A stretch of 64,000 bases of DNA, from NCBI RefSeq assembly GCF_040712075.1, contig NZ_JBFCVL010000009.1, positions 229,594-293,593 on the forward strand. Reading direction: 5' to 3'. A program made the translations under genes and the position numbers. Positions 18,731 through 28,112 of this stretch are shown piece by piece. Source of the stretch: Fodinicurvata sp. EGI_FJ10296 (GTDB lineage Bacteria; Pseudomonadota; Alphaproteobacteria; DSM-16000; Inquilinaceae). The notes under the pieces were generated by a model. The model had not been told where the DNA came from and made no database searches. It saw nothing but the letters and a program-made list of their open reading frames with translations. Positions within the stretch are counted from its first letter, which is position 1. Each line of letters opens with the position of its first letter.

Positions 18731-19612
18731 TCAGGCGTTCGCGTTCGGCCGCCGGGAGACGAGAACGATCCCCACGGCCAGCAGCGCCAGGCCGGGAACG
18801 AATCCGATGCCCGGCGGAATTCCGGCGATGAACCAGTCGGCCATGCCGCCCACCAGGGCGATGACGCCGCCGACCATGCTGAGGACGACCGGCCCGCCGT
18901 GCCGCTGAAGCGCGAAAAAGGCAAGATAGGCCAGGACGGAAAAGGCGACCATCGCCGCGGCGGAGGGCAGCGCGCCGGGGCCGGGTACGATGGCGGCCGG
19001 ATCGGTCGTGAGCAGCACGAGGGCAAGCGGAATGCCGACGCACAGTTTCATGGCGGCGGCGAGTGTCGCGACGGATGCGCCCTCCGGCCATTTGACGGTG
19101 CGATAGACATTGCCGAAGGAAAGCGACAGCGCCACCAGCACGAGCACGAGCAGTGCGTAAAGCGGCATTGCGCCTTCGGTTCCGGCACCGGTCAGAAGCG
19201 CGACGCCCCCTGTGCCCACGGCCACACCGGCCCAACCCAACCCGCCAAGCGGTTTTCGTTGCCAAGCCCAGGCGATCAGGGCCGTCATGACCGGCGTTGC
19301 GGCCAGGGCGGTCGCGACGCGGCCGGCGCTGATCTCCGCCAGCAGCCAGAACAGCATCAGATTGGGAATGGCGATTGCCGTCAGTCCGGAAAGCAGACCA
19401 TAGGTCAGCAGCGTGCGGTTGACTTGCGGGCGCGACGGCAACGCGATCAGGGCCAGAACGGTGCCGCCGCCGAGCGCCTGCCAGACGACGGTGGCGAGCG
19501 TGCCGGCGCCGGCGGACCGGGCGGCGCCGGCCGAGGCCAGCATGCCGGCGATCATGGTGCCGGTGATCACCAGCAGAACAATGGCCCGGATCTGACCGCC
19601 GGCAATCGGCAT
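18731..19612 (-). CDS. EamA/DMT family transporter
   Basis: Membrane protein of 293 aa with ten hydrophobic helices in two EamA repeats (first around GTLATVVWQALGG, second after residue 150). Members export or import small metabolites such as amino acids; the substrate cannot be read from sequence. ATG 19612 begins directly before the first helix. It lies 49 bases after lysS on the same strand and could be read through from it. The dehalogenase gene converges on it with a 15-base gap. Confidence 0.85.
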   Translation of the reverse strand: MPIAGGQIRAIVLLVITGTMIAGMLASAGAARSAGAGTLATVVWQALGGGTVLALIALPSRPQVNRTLLTYGLLSGLTAIAIPNLMLFWLLAEISAGRVATALAATPVMTALIAWAWQRKPLGGLGWAGVAVGTGGVALLTGAGTEGAMPLYALLVLVLVALSLSFGNVYRTVKWPEGASVATLAAAMKLCVGIPLALVLLTTDPAAIVPGPGALPSAAAMVAFSVLAYLAFFALQRHGGPVVLSMVGGVIALVGGMADWFIAGIPPGIGFVPGLALLAVGIVLVSRRPNANA

Positions 19613-19661
19613 CCCGCCGGTGCTTCGTTGGTTGCGGGTATCGCTACGGGTCACGGATACG

Positions 19662-21200
19662 CTATTTCTTCGTGCGGAGCGTCGGAAACGCAATAACATC
19701 GCGGATCGAATGGCTGTCGGTAACCAGCATGGCCAGACGGTCGATGCCGACGCCCAGCCCTCCGGTCGGCGGCAGCCCGTATTCCAGCGCCGTGACATAA
19801 TCCATGTCCATCATCTGCGCTTCCTCGTCGCCGGCGTCGCGGGCGTCGGACTGGGCCTTGAAGCGTTCGTACTGGTCCTGGGGGTCGGTCAACTCCGAGA
19901 ACGCGTTGGCGACTTCCCAGGTATTGATGAAGGTCTCGAACCGCTCGGTCAGGCGGGGATCGCTGCGGTGACCCTTGGCCAGCGGAGAGATGTCGCGCGG
20001 CATATCGGTGACGTGGACCGGCTGGATCAGCGTCGGCTCGACCTTTTCCGCGAACACTTCCTCCAGCACCTGACCCCACAGCGCGTTCGGCTCGACCTTG
20101 ATGCCCATATCCTGCGCTGCCTTGCGCGCCCGGGCCGCATCGTCGAGGGAAAGGAAATCGACCCCGGTCGCGTCGGTGACAAGGTCGATCATGCTGCGCC
20201 GGGGGTAAGGGCCGCCCAGACGAATGTCGACGCCGTTGAACGAGACGGTGGTTCCGCCGGTTGCGGCGATCGCGGCTTCGCCGATGATCGCTTCGACCAG
20301 ATCCATCATGTCGGTATAGTCGCCATAGGCCTGATAGGCCTCCAGCATCGTGAATTCCGGGTTGTGGCGGGTCGACAGCCCCTCGTTGCGGAAATTGCGG
20401 TTGATTTCGAACACCCGTTCCGACACGCCGCCGACGACAAGGCGTTTCAGATAGAGTTCCGGGGCGATGCGCAGGTATAGGTCCATTTCCAGCGCATTGT
20501 GATGCGTCACGAACGGCTTGGCCGACGCGCCGCCCAGGATCGGGTGCAGCATCGGCGTTTCGACCTCCAGGAAACCGCGTTCGGTCATCATCCGGCGGAT
20601 CGCCGCCACCAGCAGCGCGCGCTTGCGCAGGGTGTCGCGGCTGCCCTCGTTCATGATCAGGTCGATATAGCGCTGACGATAGCGCGCCTCGACATCGGTC
20701 AGGCCGTGATATTTTTCCGGCAGGGGGCGCAGTGTCTTGGCCAGAACGGTGATGGTGCGGGTATCGACCGTCAGTTCGCCGCGCTTGGTGCGGCGGATCT
20801 GTCCTTCGACGCCGATCAGGTCACCGAGATCTAGGAAGGCGAGCTTCGCGCGCTCGTCCTCGGTCATGTTGTCCTTGTGGCTGAAGACCTGAATCTTGCC
20901 GGTGGCGTCGTGGAGGTCGATGAACATGCCCGAATTGCGCATGGCCCGTATCCGTCCGGCGATCCGAACCGTCGTCTCCGTGTGGGTGTCGTCCGGCAGA
21001 TCGGCATGGTCCGCCTGCAGCGCGGCGGCATCGGCGGTCTTGTCGAACCGATATGGATACGGGTCGATGCCCGCCGCCTTCAGGCCGCGCAGTTTCTCCA
21101 GCCGGGGTGCCTTGATGGCGTCCGTCTCGTCGTGGGGCGGCCGGGGGCCCTGTTCGTGGGCACCGGAGTCGGGCGCGTTTTCGTCTGATTGGCGGGTCAT
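19662..21200 (-). CDS. lysS: Lysyl-tRNA synthetase, class II
   Basis: Enzyme of 512 aa that charges tRNA-Lys. The N-terminal OB-fold anticodon-binding domain covers roughly residues 75-180 (VRIAGRIRAMRNSGMFIDLHD). The class II core carries motif 2 (FRNEGLSTRHNPEFTMLEAY) and motif 3 (GLGVGIDRLAML). A 45-residue low-complexity N-terminus precedes the OB fold. ATG 21200 is chosen over an upstream in-frame start whose extra residues do not look coding. Confidence 0.97.
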   Translation of the reverse strand: MTRQSDENAPDSGAHEQGPRPPHDETDAIKAPRLEKLRGLKAAGIDPYPYRFDKTADAAALQADHADLPDDTHTETTVRIAGRIRAMRNSGMFIDLHDATGKIQVFSHKDNMTEDERAKLAFLDLGDLIGVEGQIRRTKRGELTVDTRTITVLAKTLRPLPEKYHGLTDVEARYRQRYIDLIMNEGSRDTLRKRALLVAAIRRMMTERGFLEVETPMLHPILGGASAKPFVTHHNALEMDLYLRIAPELYLKRLVVGGVSERVFEINRNFRNEGLSTRHNPEFTMLEAYQAYGDYTDMMDLVEAIIGEAAIAATGGTTVSFNGVDIRLGGPYPRRSMIDLVTDATGVDFLSLDDAARARKAAQDMGIKVEPNALWGQVLEEVFAEKVEPTLIQPVHVTDMPRDISPLAKGHRSDPRLTERFETFINTWEVANAFSELTDPQDQYERFKAQSDARDAGDEEAQMMDMDYVTALEYGLPPTGGLGVGIDRLAMLVTDSHSIRDVIAFPTLRTKK

Positions 21201-21406
21201 GGAATCCGTCGCGGTTGGCTGGTTCGAAATACGCGATCGCGGCAGTCGTTTCGCCGCAGCGCGCGGACTATAGAGCGCCATGGTCTGAAATTAAAGGCGT
21301 TCGGCGGGCATGGCGCCCGTGCGCAGGGCGGGATGCGGCAACCGGATCGACGCCGTGCCGCGATGAGCATGTTTCGATCCGGCGCCGGAGTACCTATAGT
21401 GCCGCC

Positions 21407-24241
21407 ATGTCCGATACGCCTTTGCCATCGCCTCCAGAGTCCGCCGCACCGCAATCAGCGAGTAGCGGGCCGCGTCTTCCCGGTACCGATGTCCTCGTTG
21501 CCGGGGCGGCGGGACTCGTTCTTCTGACGGCCGAGGGCGAAGTCGAAATGCCAACGCCTGCCGAGGCTCGGACGCGGATTCACGATCGGCCGGTCATGGT
21601 CTGTCATGCACGGTCCATGGCCCGCCGGCTGGGCATGGATTCCTTCGCCGCCTATGATGTCCTGGAGTTGTTTGCCTTCGTTCATCCGGCCGTGTTTTGC
21701 CGGCCGACGCCGCGCGGCCTGGCGGAGACCCTCGATCTGCCGCCGCCGTCATCGCTGGAAGAAGCGGCATTGAGCCTGTTGCGGTCGGCGGAACGGCTGC
21801 TGATCGACCTTCGGGCCCATGATCGAACCGAGGCGTCCGAACCCCTCTCCATGGCGTGGGCCATGGGGCGCGGCGGCTGGCTTTGGGCGCCGGTGGTCCT
21901 TGACGCCCTGGGGCATCCGGCCGGGCCGGAAAAGCCGTCGCGTGGCGGCGAAGCGTTCAAGATCTGGGCGCATCTGCCCGAGTGGGAAGCCGAAGCGCCG
22001 CGACCGCCGCCTGGCCAGCGCACCGTCATGCCCGAAGATGCCCGCCGGCGGCTCGCCCGGTTGTTGGGCGACGGAGCGGAGCCCCGGCCACAGCAGGCCG
22101 ACTATGCCTCGGCCGCGGCGGCTGCCTTTGCGCCCAAGGCGTGGGAAGAGCAGCCGACTGTGGTCCTGTCCGAGGCCGGAACCGGCGTTGGCAAGACCCT
22201 GGCCTATCTGGCGGCGGCCAGCGTCTGGGCCGAGATCAACGATGGTGCGGTGTGGATCTCTACCTATACCCGCAATCTGCAGCACCAGATCGACGACGAG
22301 CTTGACCGACTGCACCCCGATCCGGCCCGCAAGGCGCGAGAGGTCGTGCTGCGCAAGGGCCGGGAAAATTATCTTTGCCTCCTGAATATGGAGGAGGCGG
22401 TAAGGATGGTTGAAACCCAGCCCCGCTATGCCGTTGCCCTTGGCCTGATGGCGCGTTGGGCGGCCAAAACCCGCGACGGCGATCTGAGCGGCGGTGACTT
22501 CCCGGGATGGCTGCCTGATCTTGTTGGCCGGGGGCGCAGCCAGGGGCTGGCGGATCGGCGCGGCGAGTGCATTCATTCTGCATGCCCCCATTACAACCGG
22601 TGCTTCATCGAACGCAGCGTCCGGCGGGCGCGCAAGGCCAGCATCGTGGTGGCCAACCATGCCCTGGTGATGGTTCAGGCGGCCCTTGGCGGCATGGACG
22701 ACACGCATCTGCCGTCACGCTATGTCTTTGACGAGGGCCACCATCTGTTCGACGCCGCGGACAGTGCGTTTTCGGCGCATCTGACCGGCGGCGAGACGGC
22801 GGAATTGCGCCGTTGGCTGGTCGGTGGCGATTCAGGCGGCCGGTCAAGCCGCATGCGAGGTTTGCGCCGCCGGGTCGAGGACCTGCTTTCCGGTGACGAG
22901 GCGGCGTCGGAGGCGCTGGACGAAATCGACCGCGCCGCCCGCCGGCTGCCGGCGGACGGATGGGCTGCCCGGCTGTCACGGGGCGAGGAGGAGCCGAAAG
23001 GACCGGCGGAGGCATTCCTGTCGCTCGTCCGCCGCCAGGTTCTCACCCATGCCAAGGGCCGCGACGGCCCCTATAGCCTTGAGGCGGAGGCCGTTGCCAT
23101 CGTGGACGGCCTGCCGGAGGCCGCCAGAACCCTGGCCGCGGAACTGACCCGTCTGGTCGATCCGCTGAAGACACTGGCCGAGAGGCTTCGGGCGCGCCTT
23201 GATGACGAGGCCGACAGCCTCGATACCCAGTCGCGCACCCGGCTGGATGCCGCCGCCAGGGCGATCGACCGCAGGGCATTGACCCAGGCCCGCGCATGGT
23301 CCGACATGCTGCGCTCGCTGAACGACGAGCCGCCGGAAGGCGCGGTGGATTGGTTCGGTGTCGAAAGAATTCCGCAGGACGCGGGTCTGCCGTCGCGCGA
23401 GATCGATGTCGGCTTTTACCGCCACTGGATCGATCCGACATGGCCGTTCGCACGATCGCTGGAAAGCCATGCGCATGGCGTCCTGGTCACGTCGGCAACC
23501 CTTACCGATAGCACCGGCGACGTCGAGTCGGACTGGACGGTTGCCGAGGATCGCACCGGCGCCTCGCGCTATCCCAATCCGCCGATTCGTGCGCGGGTGC
23601 CGTCGCCGTTCGACTATCCCAAACAGACCAGGGTGATCGTGGTTCGCGACGTCGATCGCGACGATCCCGACCGGGTCGCGGCGGCCTATCGGGCGCTGGT
23701 GACGGCATCCGGCGGTGGGGCGCTGGCGCTCTTTACCGCCATTTCGCGCATGAAGGCGGTTCATGGCCGGGTCGCCGGTTCGCTGGAAGAGGCCGGGATT
23801 CCGGTATTCGGCCAACATGTCGACGGCCTGGATCTGGCGACCCTGGTCGATATCTTCCGGGGTGAGGAAAATGCCTGTCTGTTCGGAACCGACGCCCTTC
23901 GGGATGGCGTGGATGTTCCGGGCCGCTCGTTGCGGCTGATCGTGTTCGACCGCGTTCCCTGGCCGCGTCCGACGATCCTGCACCGTGCCCGGCGCGATGC
24001 CTTTGGCCGGGGCCGCTATGACGACATGATCACCCGCTATCGACTGAAGCAGGCTTTCGGCCGTCTTGTCCGGCGCGCCGACGATCATGGAGTCTTCGTG
24101 GTGCTCGACAGCCGATTGCCGTCCCGGCTGGATGGCGCTTTTCCCGACGGTGTCGAGATCGAGCGCTGCGGCCTCGCCGAAGCGGTGGAAACGGTCAAGC
24201 GCTTCGTCGGCAGCGGCGGGAAACCGCCGCCGATTTCCTGA
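21407..24241 (+). CDS. DinG/XPD-type superfamily 2 DNA helicase
   Basis: ATP-dependent helicase of 944 aa. Walker A is GTGVGKT, the Walker B box reads DEGHH (the DEAH box of this family) and motif VI is seen near QAFGRLVRR. A cysteine group (ECIHSACPHYNRC plus an upstream YLCLLN cysteine) matches the four-cysteine iron-sulfur site of XPD/DinG helicases, which unwind 5' to 3' and process structures such as R-loops and damaged forks. The N-terminal ~220 residues before Walker A are of alphaproteobacterial type. ATG 21407 is divergent from lysS. Confidence 0.88.
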   Translation: MSDTPLPSPPESAAPQSASSGPRLPGTDVLVAGAAGLVLLTAEGEVEMPTPAEARTRIHDRPVMVCHARSMARRLGMDSFAAYDVLELFAFVHPAVFCRPTPRGLAETLDLPPPSSLEEAALSLLRSAERLLIDLRAHDRTEASEPLSMAWAMGRGGWLWAPVVLDALGHPAGPEKPSRGGEAFKIWAHLPEWEAEAPRPPPGQRTVMPEDARRRLARLLGDGAEPRPQQADYASAAAAAFAPKAWEEQPTVVLSEAGTGVGKTLAYLAAASVWAEINDGAVWISTYTRNLQHQIDDELDRLHPDPARKAREVVLRKGRENYLCLLNMEEAVRMVETQPRYAVALGLMARWAAKTRDGDLSGGDFPGWLPDLVGRGRSQGLADRRGECIHSACPHYNRCFIERSVRRARKASIVVANHALVMVQAALGGMDDTHLPSRYVFDEGHHLFDAADSAFSAHLTGGETAELRRWLVGGDSGGRSSRMRGLRRRVEDLLSGDEAASEALDEIDRAARRLPADGWAARLSRGEEEPKGPAEAFLSLVRRQVLTHAKGRDGPYSLEAEAVAIVDGLPEAARTLAAELTRLVDPLKTLAERLRARLDDEADSLDTQSRTRLDAAARAIDRRALTQARAWSDMLRSLNDEPPEGAVDWFGVERIPQDAGLPSREIDVGFYRHWIDPTWPFARSLESHAHGVLVTSATLTDSTGDVESDWTVAEDRTGASRYPNPPIRARVPSPFDYPKQTRVIVVRDVDRDDPDRVAAAYRALVTASGGGALALFTAISRMKAVHGRVAGSLEEAGIPVFGQHVDGLDLATLVDIFRGEENACLFGTDALRDGVDVPGRSLRLIVFDRVPWPRPTILHRARRDAFGRGRYDDMITRYRLKQAFGRLVRRADDHGVFVVLDSRLPSRLDGAFPDGVEIERCGLAEAVETVKRFVGSGGKPPPIS

Positions 24242-24838
24242 TCAGGAGGTGGTCGGGCTGAACTCGCGAACCATGAGTCGCGCCCATGTCAGGTCCTGCG
24301 CATCGAGATCGTCGGCCAGCCGGTCGCGGGCTTCGGCGGCCCGGCCGGCGATGGCGTCATAGCTCTGCGAGGCGAGTTCGAGCCACGTGAAAGCCGCGAC
24401 CGGGTCGGTGTCGATGGCGTTGTCCCACTCGGCCAGCGCGACGCCTGTCCAGTACTGCCCCACAGGGTCGCCCTGCTCGGCGGCGCGCCGGTACCACGTG
24501 TAGGCCTCCGCCAGATCCTGATCGACGCCATGCCCCTCGCGATAGAGTGTCCCCATCATGCGCTGGGATTTGAGATCGCCCTGGTTGGCGGCTTCGGCAT
24601 ACCAATAGGCGGCGCGGTCGAAATTTTCGAACGCGACATTATCAACGCCTTGATAGTAGCGGTCCGCAAGCTGACGCTGCGCCGTCGGATCACCATTTTC
24701 GGCGCGCTCAGCCAGCGTTTCGACTGCCGGATCGGCCTCAACCAAACCCTGGATTCCGACCGGGCCTGGGGTGGGCGCACAGGCCGCGAACGCGACCAGT
24801 GTAATCGTCAACGCGAAAAATTTGGCTACGCTCGTCAT
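24242..24838 (-). CDS. Sel1-repeat lipoprotein
   Basis: Protein of 198 aa. The signal peptide ends in AFAAC with Cys near residue 20, a plausible though not textbook lipobox. At least three Sel1-like helical repeats follow (AQRQLADRYYQG; SQRMMGTLYREG; GQYWTGVALAEW). Such repeats mediate protein contacts. Its stop abuts the helicase stop (24241/24242), so the genes converge with no gap. Function unknown beyond a probable outer-membrane scaffold role. Confidence 0.75.
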   Translation of the reverse strand: MTSVAKFFALTITLVAFAACAPTPGPVGIQGLVEADPAVETLAERAENGDPTAQRQLADRYYQGVDNVAFENFDRAAYWYAEAANQGDLKSQRMMGTLYREGHGVDQDLAEAYTWYRRAAEQGDPVGQYWTGVALAEWDNAIDTDPVAAFTWLELASQSYDAIAGRAAEARDRLADDLDAQDLTWARLMVREFSPTTS

Positions 24839-25060
24839 CGCAATCGGTCTCCATTTTACCATTTTTCAGCCCCGTTCCGGACAAGGCGTACGCCAACCTT
24901 TGCACCATCAACGCGTTGTATTGTTGAATAGCGGATCGAACAGGTATTTACCATAGCCGGAGTTGGCACGCCGATGCCCGGGTCGATCCAATGACGGCAA
25001 GGTCGGGGTTAAGGTCACGTGTGCAATGACAACAGATTGGCCCGTGAAGGGGAATAGGGA
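24839..25060. other. Divergent intergenic region
   Basis: A 222-base gap between the divergent Sel1 lipoprotein and TerB-like genes. It is AT-richer than its surroundings at 24850-24960. The downstream gene has a Shine-Dalgarno (AGGGGAATAGGGA) before its ATG. No other structure recognised. Confidence 0.35.
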
Positions 25061-25471
25061 ATGACGGACGCCCAAGGCGCGCTTGTATACACCATGGTCG
25101 TTGCTTCGGCTTGTGACGGTGGTATGTCGGATCGGGAACTCGACAGGCTGGGGGAAATGATTCGGTTTCTGCCGGTGTTCGAGACCTTCGATCCGGCCCG
25201 CATCGGTCAACTGACCGATGACTGCATCGCTGCAATGCAGGATGAGGAAGGCCTTGACGGCTTGATGGATCAGATCCTGGTCAGTCTGCCCGAGCATCTG
25301 CGTGAGACGGCCTATGCAATTGCTTGCGACGTCGTCGCCGCTGACGGAACGGCCAGCCAGACAGAGCTGCGTTTTCTGGAGATGCTACGCCATCAGCTCA
25401 TGGTCGACAGACTGACGGCCGCGGCCATCGAGCGCGGCGCCCGGGCCCGGTCTCAGCGCCTGGAGCATTAG
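25061..25471 (+). CDS. TerB-like small acidic protein
   Basis: All-helical acidic protein of 136 aa with the TerB-family layout: two related halves, each with an acidic turn after a helix (ACDGGMSDRELDRLGEMI; DVVAADGTASQTELRFLEML). These loops resemble the divalent-metal sites of TerB. There is no ter operon nearby, so a tellurite role is not implied; many alphaproteobacteria carry such stand-alone proteins. Confidence 0.7.
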   Translation: MTDAQGALVYTMVVASACDGGMSDRELDRLGEMIRFLPVFETFDPARIGQLTDDCIAAMQDEEGLDGLMDQILVSLPEHLRETAYAIACDVVAADGTASQTELRFLEMLRHQLMVDRLTAAAIERGARARSQRLEH

Positions 25472-25485
25472 GGCCGTGGCTCCGG

Positions 25486-26469
25486 CTAATGCGTCGGCCC
25501 ATCGTCGAAAACGGCGCTGAGTGACGGGGCCGTGACCGCGCGCTCCAGCAATGCGTCGAGGTCGTTCGCGGGCGTGGCGCGTACGCGCGTCGCGATCGAT
25601 GGCGGCACGGATCCGAATCGCAGGTCGAGCGTGCGAAGCACCGAACGTATCAGGGCATCAGAGGCCCCGAGGGCGATTCCTTCGTCCCGGCCTTCCACCC
25701 GACCTTCCACCCGACCTTCGTCACGCCATTGTTGCGCCGGTGTTGCCATGAATTCGGCCTCCCTATGCGGTTTGACGCGGCGAATCACGTCGATCAGCGT
25801 ATCCGCCGGAACATCGTAGGTGTTCCCAATATACTCGAAGATCTGCAATGTGAACACGGCTTCATCCGGCGCGTCCTGAACGATCCGATGGAGAATTTCC
25901 ACCGATACTGCGCGGTCGAAGACGTAGCGCAGTGCCGCGAGGCCGGACCGGACCGCGTGATCGGCGGAAAGTGTCTCATAGTCGCGCCGTTTGAGGTCCT
26001 GGAGCGTGTACCCGAATCCGCTTGCTGCTTTCAGCAATGGTCCTTCTGCTTCGATGCAGCCTGCCAGGGAGGTCGGAACCGTCCAGTCCGCAACACCGTG
26101 ATAGAGCACAAGAGGCAGGATCGGGGGCAATCGCCCGCCCCCCTCGTTCGACCGGTGCCGCCGCCAGATGCGCAGCATGTATTCCGCGATCTGGAGGGGC
26201 GTATTGGCGTCCGGGTGGCTCTTGTGTTCCAGCAGAACATAGATGAACGCCGTGCTGCCGGACCGGGTCGCGGTCCGAAACAGACGGTCGCTTTGCGTGC
26301 TGCGCAGCTTTGCATCGATATAGCTGCCGTCGACGGGGTCGGGCGGCGAGTCGGCGAGTAACTCTGCAAGTTCCGGCGGCAAATAATCCCTGATCAGCGC
26401 GGCGGCCCGCCCTGCATCGTCAAGAATCGCCCTGAACAGCGCATCGTGAGGATTCGATATATCGGACAT
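25486..26469 (-). CDS. Rpn/YhgA-like PD-(D/E)XK nuclease
   Basis: Protein of about 327 aa belonging to the Rpn family, once annotated as putative transposases and later shown in E. coli to include DNA nucleases promoting recombination. The N-terminal NPHDALFR motif is the family hallmark. Catalytic candidates are the Asp in GSYIDAKL and Glu-x-Lys in LLEHKS. Near residue 245 a short tandem repeat (EGRVEGRVEGRDEG) begins the variable C-terminal part. ATG 26469 is the second of two starts six bases apart. Confidence 0.8.
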   Translation of the reverse strand: MSDISNPHDALFRAILDDAGRAAALIRDYLPPELAELLADSPPDPVDGSYIDAKLRSTQSDRLFRTATRSGSTAFIYVLLEHKSHPDANTPLQIAEYMLRIWRRHRSNEGGGRLPPILPLVLYHGVADWTVPTSLAGCIEAEGPLLKAASGFGYTLQDLKRRDYETLSADHAVRSGLAALRYVFDRAVSVEILHRIVQDAPDEAVFTLQIFEYIGNTYDVPADTLIDVIRRVKPHREAEFMATPAQQWRDEGRVEGRVEGRDEGIALGASDALIRSVLRTLDLRFGSVPPSIATRVRATPANDLDALLERAVTAPSLSAVFDDGPTH

Positions 26470-26542
26470 TGGCATTCTCGGCAGCGGAACGCGCTACCGT
26501 GAATGCATCCAATCGCAGGAAAGTGCAACTCTTACGTGATTT

Positions 26543-27370
26543 TTACAGGAGGAAGGCCTCGTTGAGCGCGTTCGCCAGATCGTCGCCGAAGCTTTGGCCC
26601 TTCCGGATGACGGGGATGCCGTCCGGCAATACGCGGAGCCAATCGGATTCCGCCGGCAGACTGGTAATCAATGCCAACGGGATATTGCGCGTCTCGGGCA
26701 TGTGACAAAGCCCCATGACCAGATCGATGCCTGAAAGTCCGGGCATCACGGCGGATACGATCATGAAATCCGGTTTCGTCCGCGTCGCATGCGCCAGGGC
26801 TTCGAGCGTGCTGGTGATGATGGTGACCCTATACCCGCAGGCCTGGACTTCCCGTTCGATGAAATGGGTCTGGGCATTGTGATGCATGACCAGCATCACT
26901 TCCACCTCGCGGATCTCGATGGAGTCCGGCGAGAAAGCGTCGGATACCCGGCCGGGAAGGGTGCGAATCAGTTGTGCGGGATCGGTGTCGCTGCTGATCG
27001 TGCCTTCCAGGATATCGGTGGCGGCGTCCAGATAGCGGCGGATATCGGCTTCCCGGCGGCCGTCGATCGTTGTCAGGGCCGAGAGATAGTTCTCGGCCTG
27101 GCGGCAGACGACTTCGAGCAGCGGCAGATTGAAGTTGTGAGCCTGGCCCCGGGCCTGAAAGAAGAACTCCCGTATATCGCCGAGATGGTCCGCCAGATCC
27201 GTATCAAGCGTCTGGAGCCGTTCCAGTGTTTCGTCCACGAACTCGCGGCGAAGGTTCTCCACCATCTCGGCGGTCGCACCGCTATAGAGGCCGCGTGTCA
27301 CATGGCCGGAAGACGGCGTATCGCTGTCGTCGGCACCGGAAATCGCGTTGTCGGTCTCGTGGGGCATCAT
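26543..27370 (-). CDS. Degenerate Hpt plus degenerate receiver protein next to CheW
   Basis: Protein of 275 aa with two signalling folds that both appear to have lost their phospho-acceptor. Residues ~35-120 form an Hpt-like helical bundle, but where active Hpt domains have His-x-x-Lys-Gly this reads FQARGQAHNF, so the histidine is Phe. Residues ~150-275 form a receiver fold: the acidic pocket is replaced by MLVMHHN, and the phospho-Asp position is Ser (DFMIVSAVMPGLSG). The conserved Thr/Ser (LITS) and Lys (IRKG) remain. It is encoded 32 bases after cheW and probably cotranscribed. A phosphorylation-independent scaffold is inferred. Confidence 0.72.
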   Translation of the reverse strand: MMPHETDNAISGADDSDTPSSGHVTRGLYSGATAEMVENLRREFVDETLERLQTLDTDLADHLGDIREFFFQARGQAHNFNLPLLEVVCRQAENYLSALTTIDGRREADIRRYLDAATDILEGTISSDTDPAQLIRTLPGRVSDAFSPDSIEIREVEVMLVMHHNAQTHFIEREVQACGYRVTIITSTLEALAHATRTKPDFMIVSAVMPGLSGIDLVMGLCHMPETRNIPLALITSLPAESDWLRVLPDGIPVIRKGQSFGDDLANALNEAFLL

Positions 27371-27402
27371 CTAATCCGTCGGACTGTCGTCGAAACCGTC
27401 GA

Positions 27403-27936
27403 TCAATGCATGAAGTTCAACAGTTTCGCCACCGAGGTGCGGACCATCAGCCGCCCGTCCAGGCGATAAATGCCCTCGGATATTTCGCGCCATCGAACAT
27501 CCATGGTCGAGGCGTTCTTTTGCACATCGCGGTCCGGCAGGCTCATGACCTCGCCGATTTCATCGATCAGCAGGCTGTAGAGGTGATCGTTGTACTCGGC
27601 AACGATGCTCATCAGATCCTTGCCTTTCTTCTCGGCCGTCGGCAGGCCGAGGCGCCGGCGCAGGTCGACGGCGGTGACGATCTTGCCGCGAATGTTCAGG
27701 GCGCCCGCGATTTCAGGCGGTGCCAGAGGGATCGGCGTGATCGACTGCAGGCGGTGGACGTCCTGGACTTCCTCGGTCGGAATGCCGAAAAGCTGGTCCG
27801 CGAGCGTCATGGTTACGAACTGAGTGGTCGGACCGCGATCCACAGAGACGTCGCGCGCGGCGCCGATGCTGCCGGCGGCCGGCCGGCTGCCTGAAGTTTG
27901 GCCGTTGCTTTTGCTTACTGCCGTACTGTTCGACAT
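27403..27936 (-). CDS. cheW: CheW-like chemotaxis coupling protein
   Basis: Protein of 177 aa with one CheW (SH3-like) domain at roughly residues 38-172, preceded by a low-complexity linker. Family features include FVTMTLADQLFGIPTEEVQDV, the hydrophobic IRGKIVTAVDLRRRLGL segment and a following LLIDEIGEVMSL. CheW links chemoreceptors to the CheA kinase. No cheA is in the window, so it must act with components encoded elsewhere. Confidence 0.9.
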   Translation of the reverse strand: MSNSTAVSKSNGQTSGSRPAAGSIGAARDVSVDRGPTTQFVTMTLADQLFGIPTEEVQDVHRLQSITPIPLAPPEIAGALNIRGKIVTAVDLRRRLGLPTAEKKGKDLMSIVAEYNDHLYSLLIDEIGEVMSLPDRDVQKNASTMDVRWREISEGIYRLDGRLMVRTSVAKLLNFMH

Positions 27937-28049
27937 GATGTTCCGCCGATTTGGGTGACGCGGGAAATTGTGGCGGCTTTCGCCGCCGAACCCGAAAGGT
28001 ATGCGCTTTTCGTTACCAAATCGGAAACACCGCACTATCGGTGGGCAAG

Positions 28050-28112
28050 TGGCCAGCTACTGGGCCAGCTACTGGGCCAGCCACTGGGCCAGTAACTGGA
28101 CCAGTTACTGGG
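28050..28112. repeat. Five 12-bp tandem repeats, partly palindromic
   Basis: Five imperfect copies of a 12-base unit (GGGCCAGCTACT and variants with CCA, TAA and TTA in the middle). The last two units, CCAGTAACTGG and CCAGTTACTGG, are exact reverse complements one base apart, so the transcript can form a strong short hairpin. The array lies between the DUF1624 gene, whose stop codon falls inside it, and cheW, both on the reverse strand. It may attenuate or separate their transcription. Confidence 0.8.

Noticed and set aside
24242..25471. Tellurite-resistance operon
   Set aside because: A TerB-like protein alone, without terC, terD or terZ, does not make such an operon.
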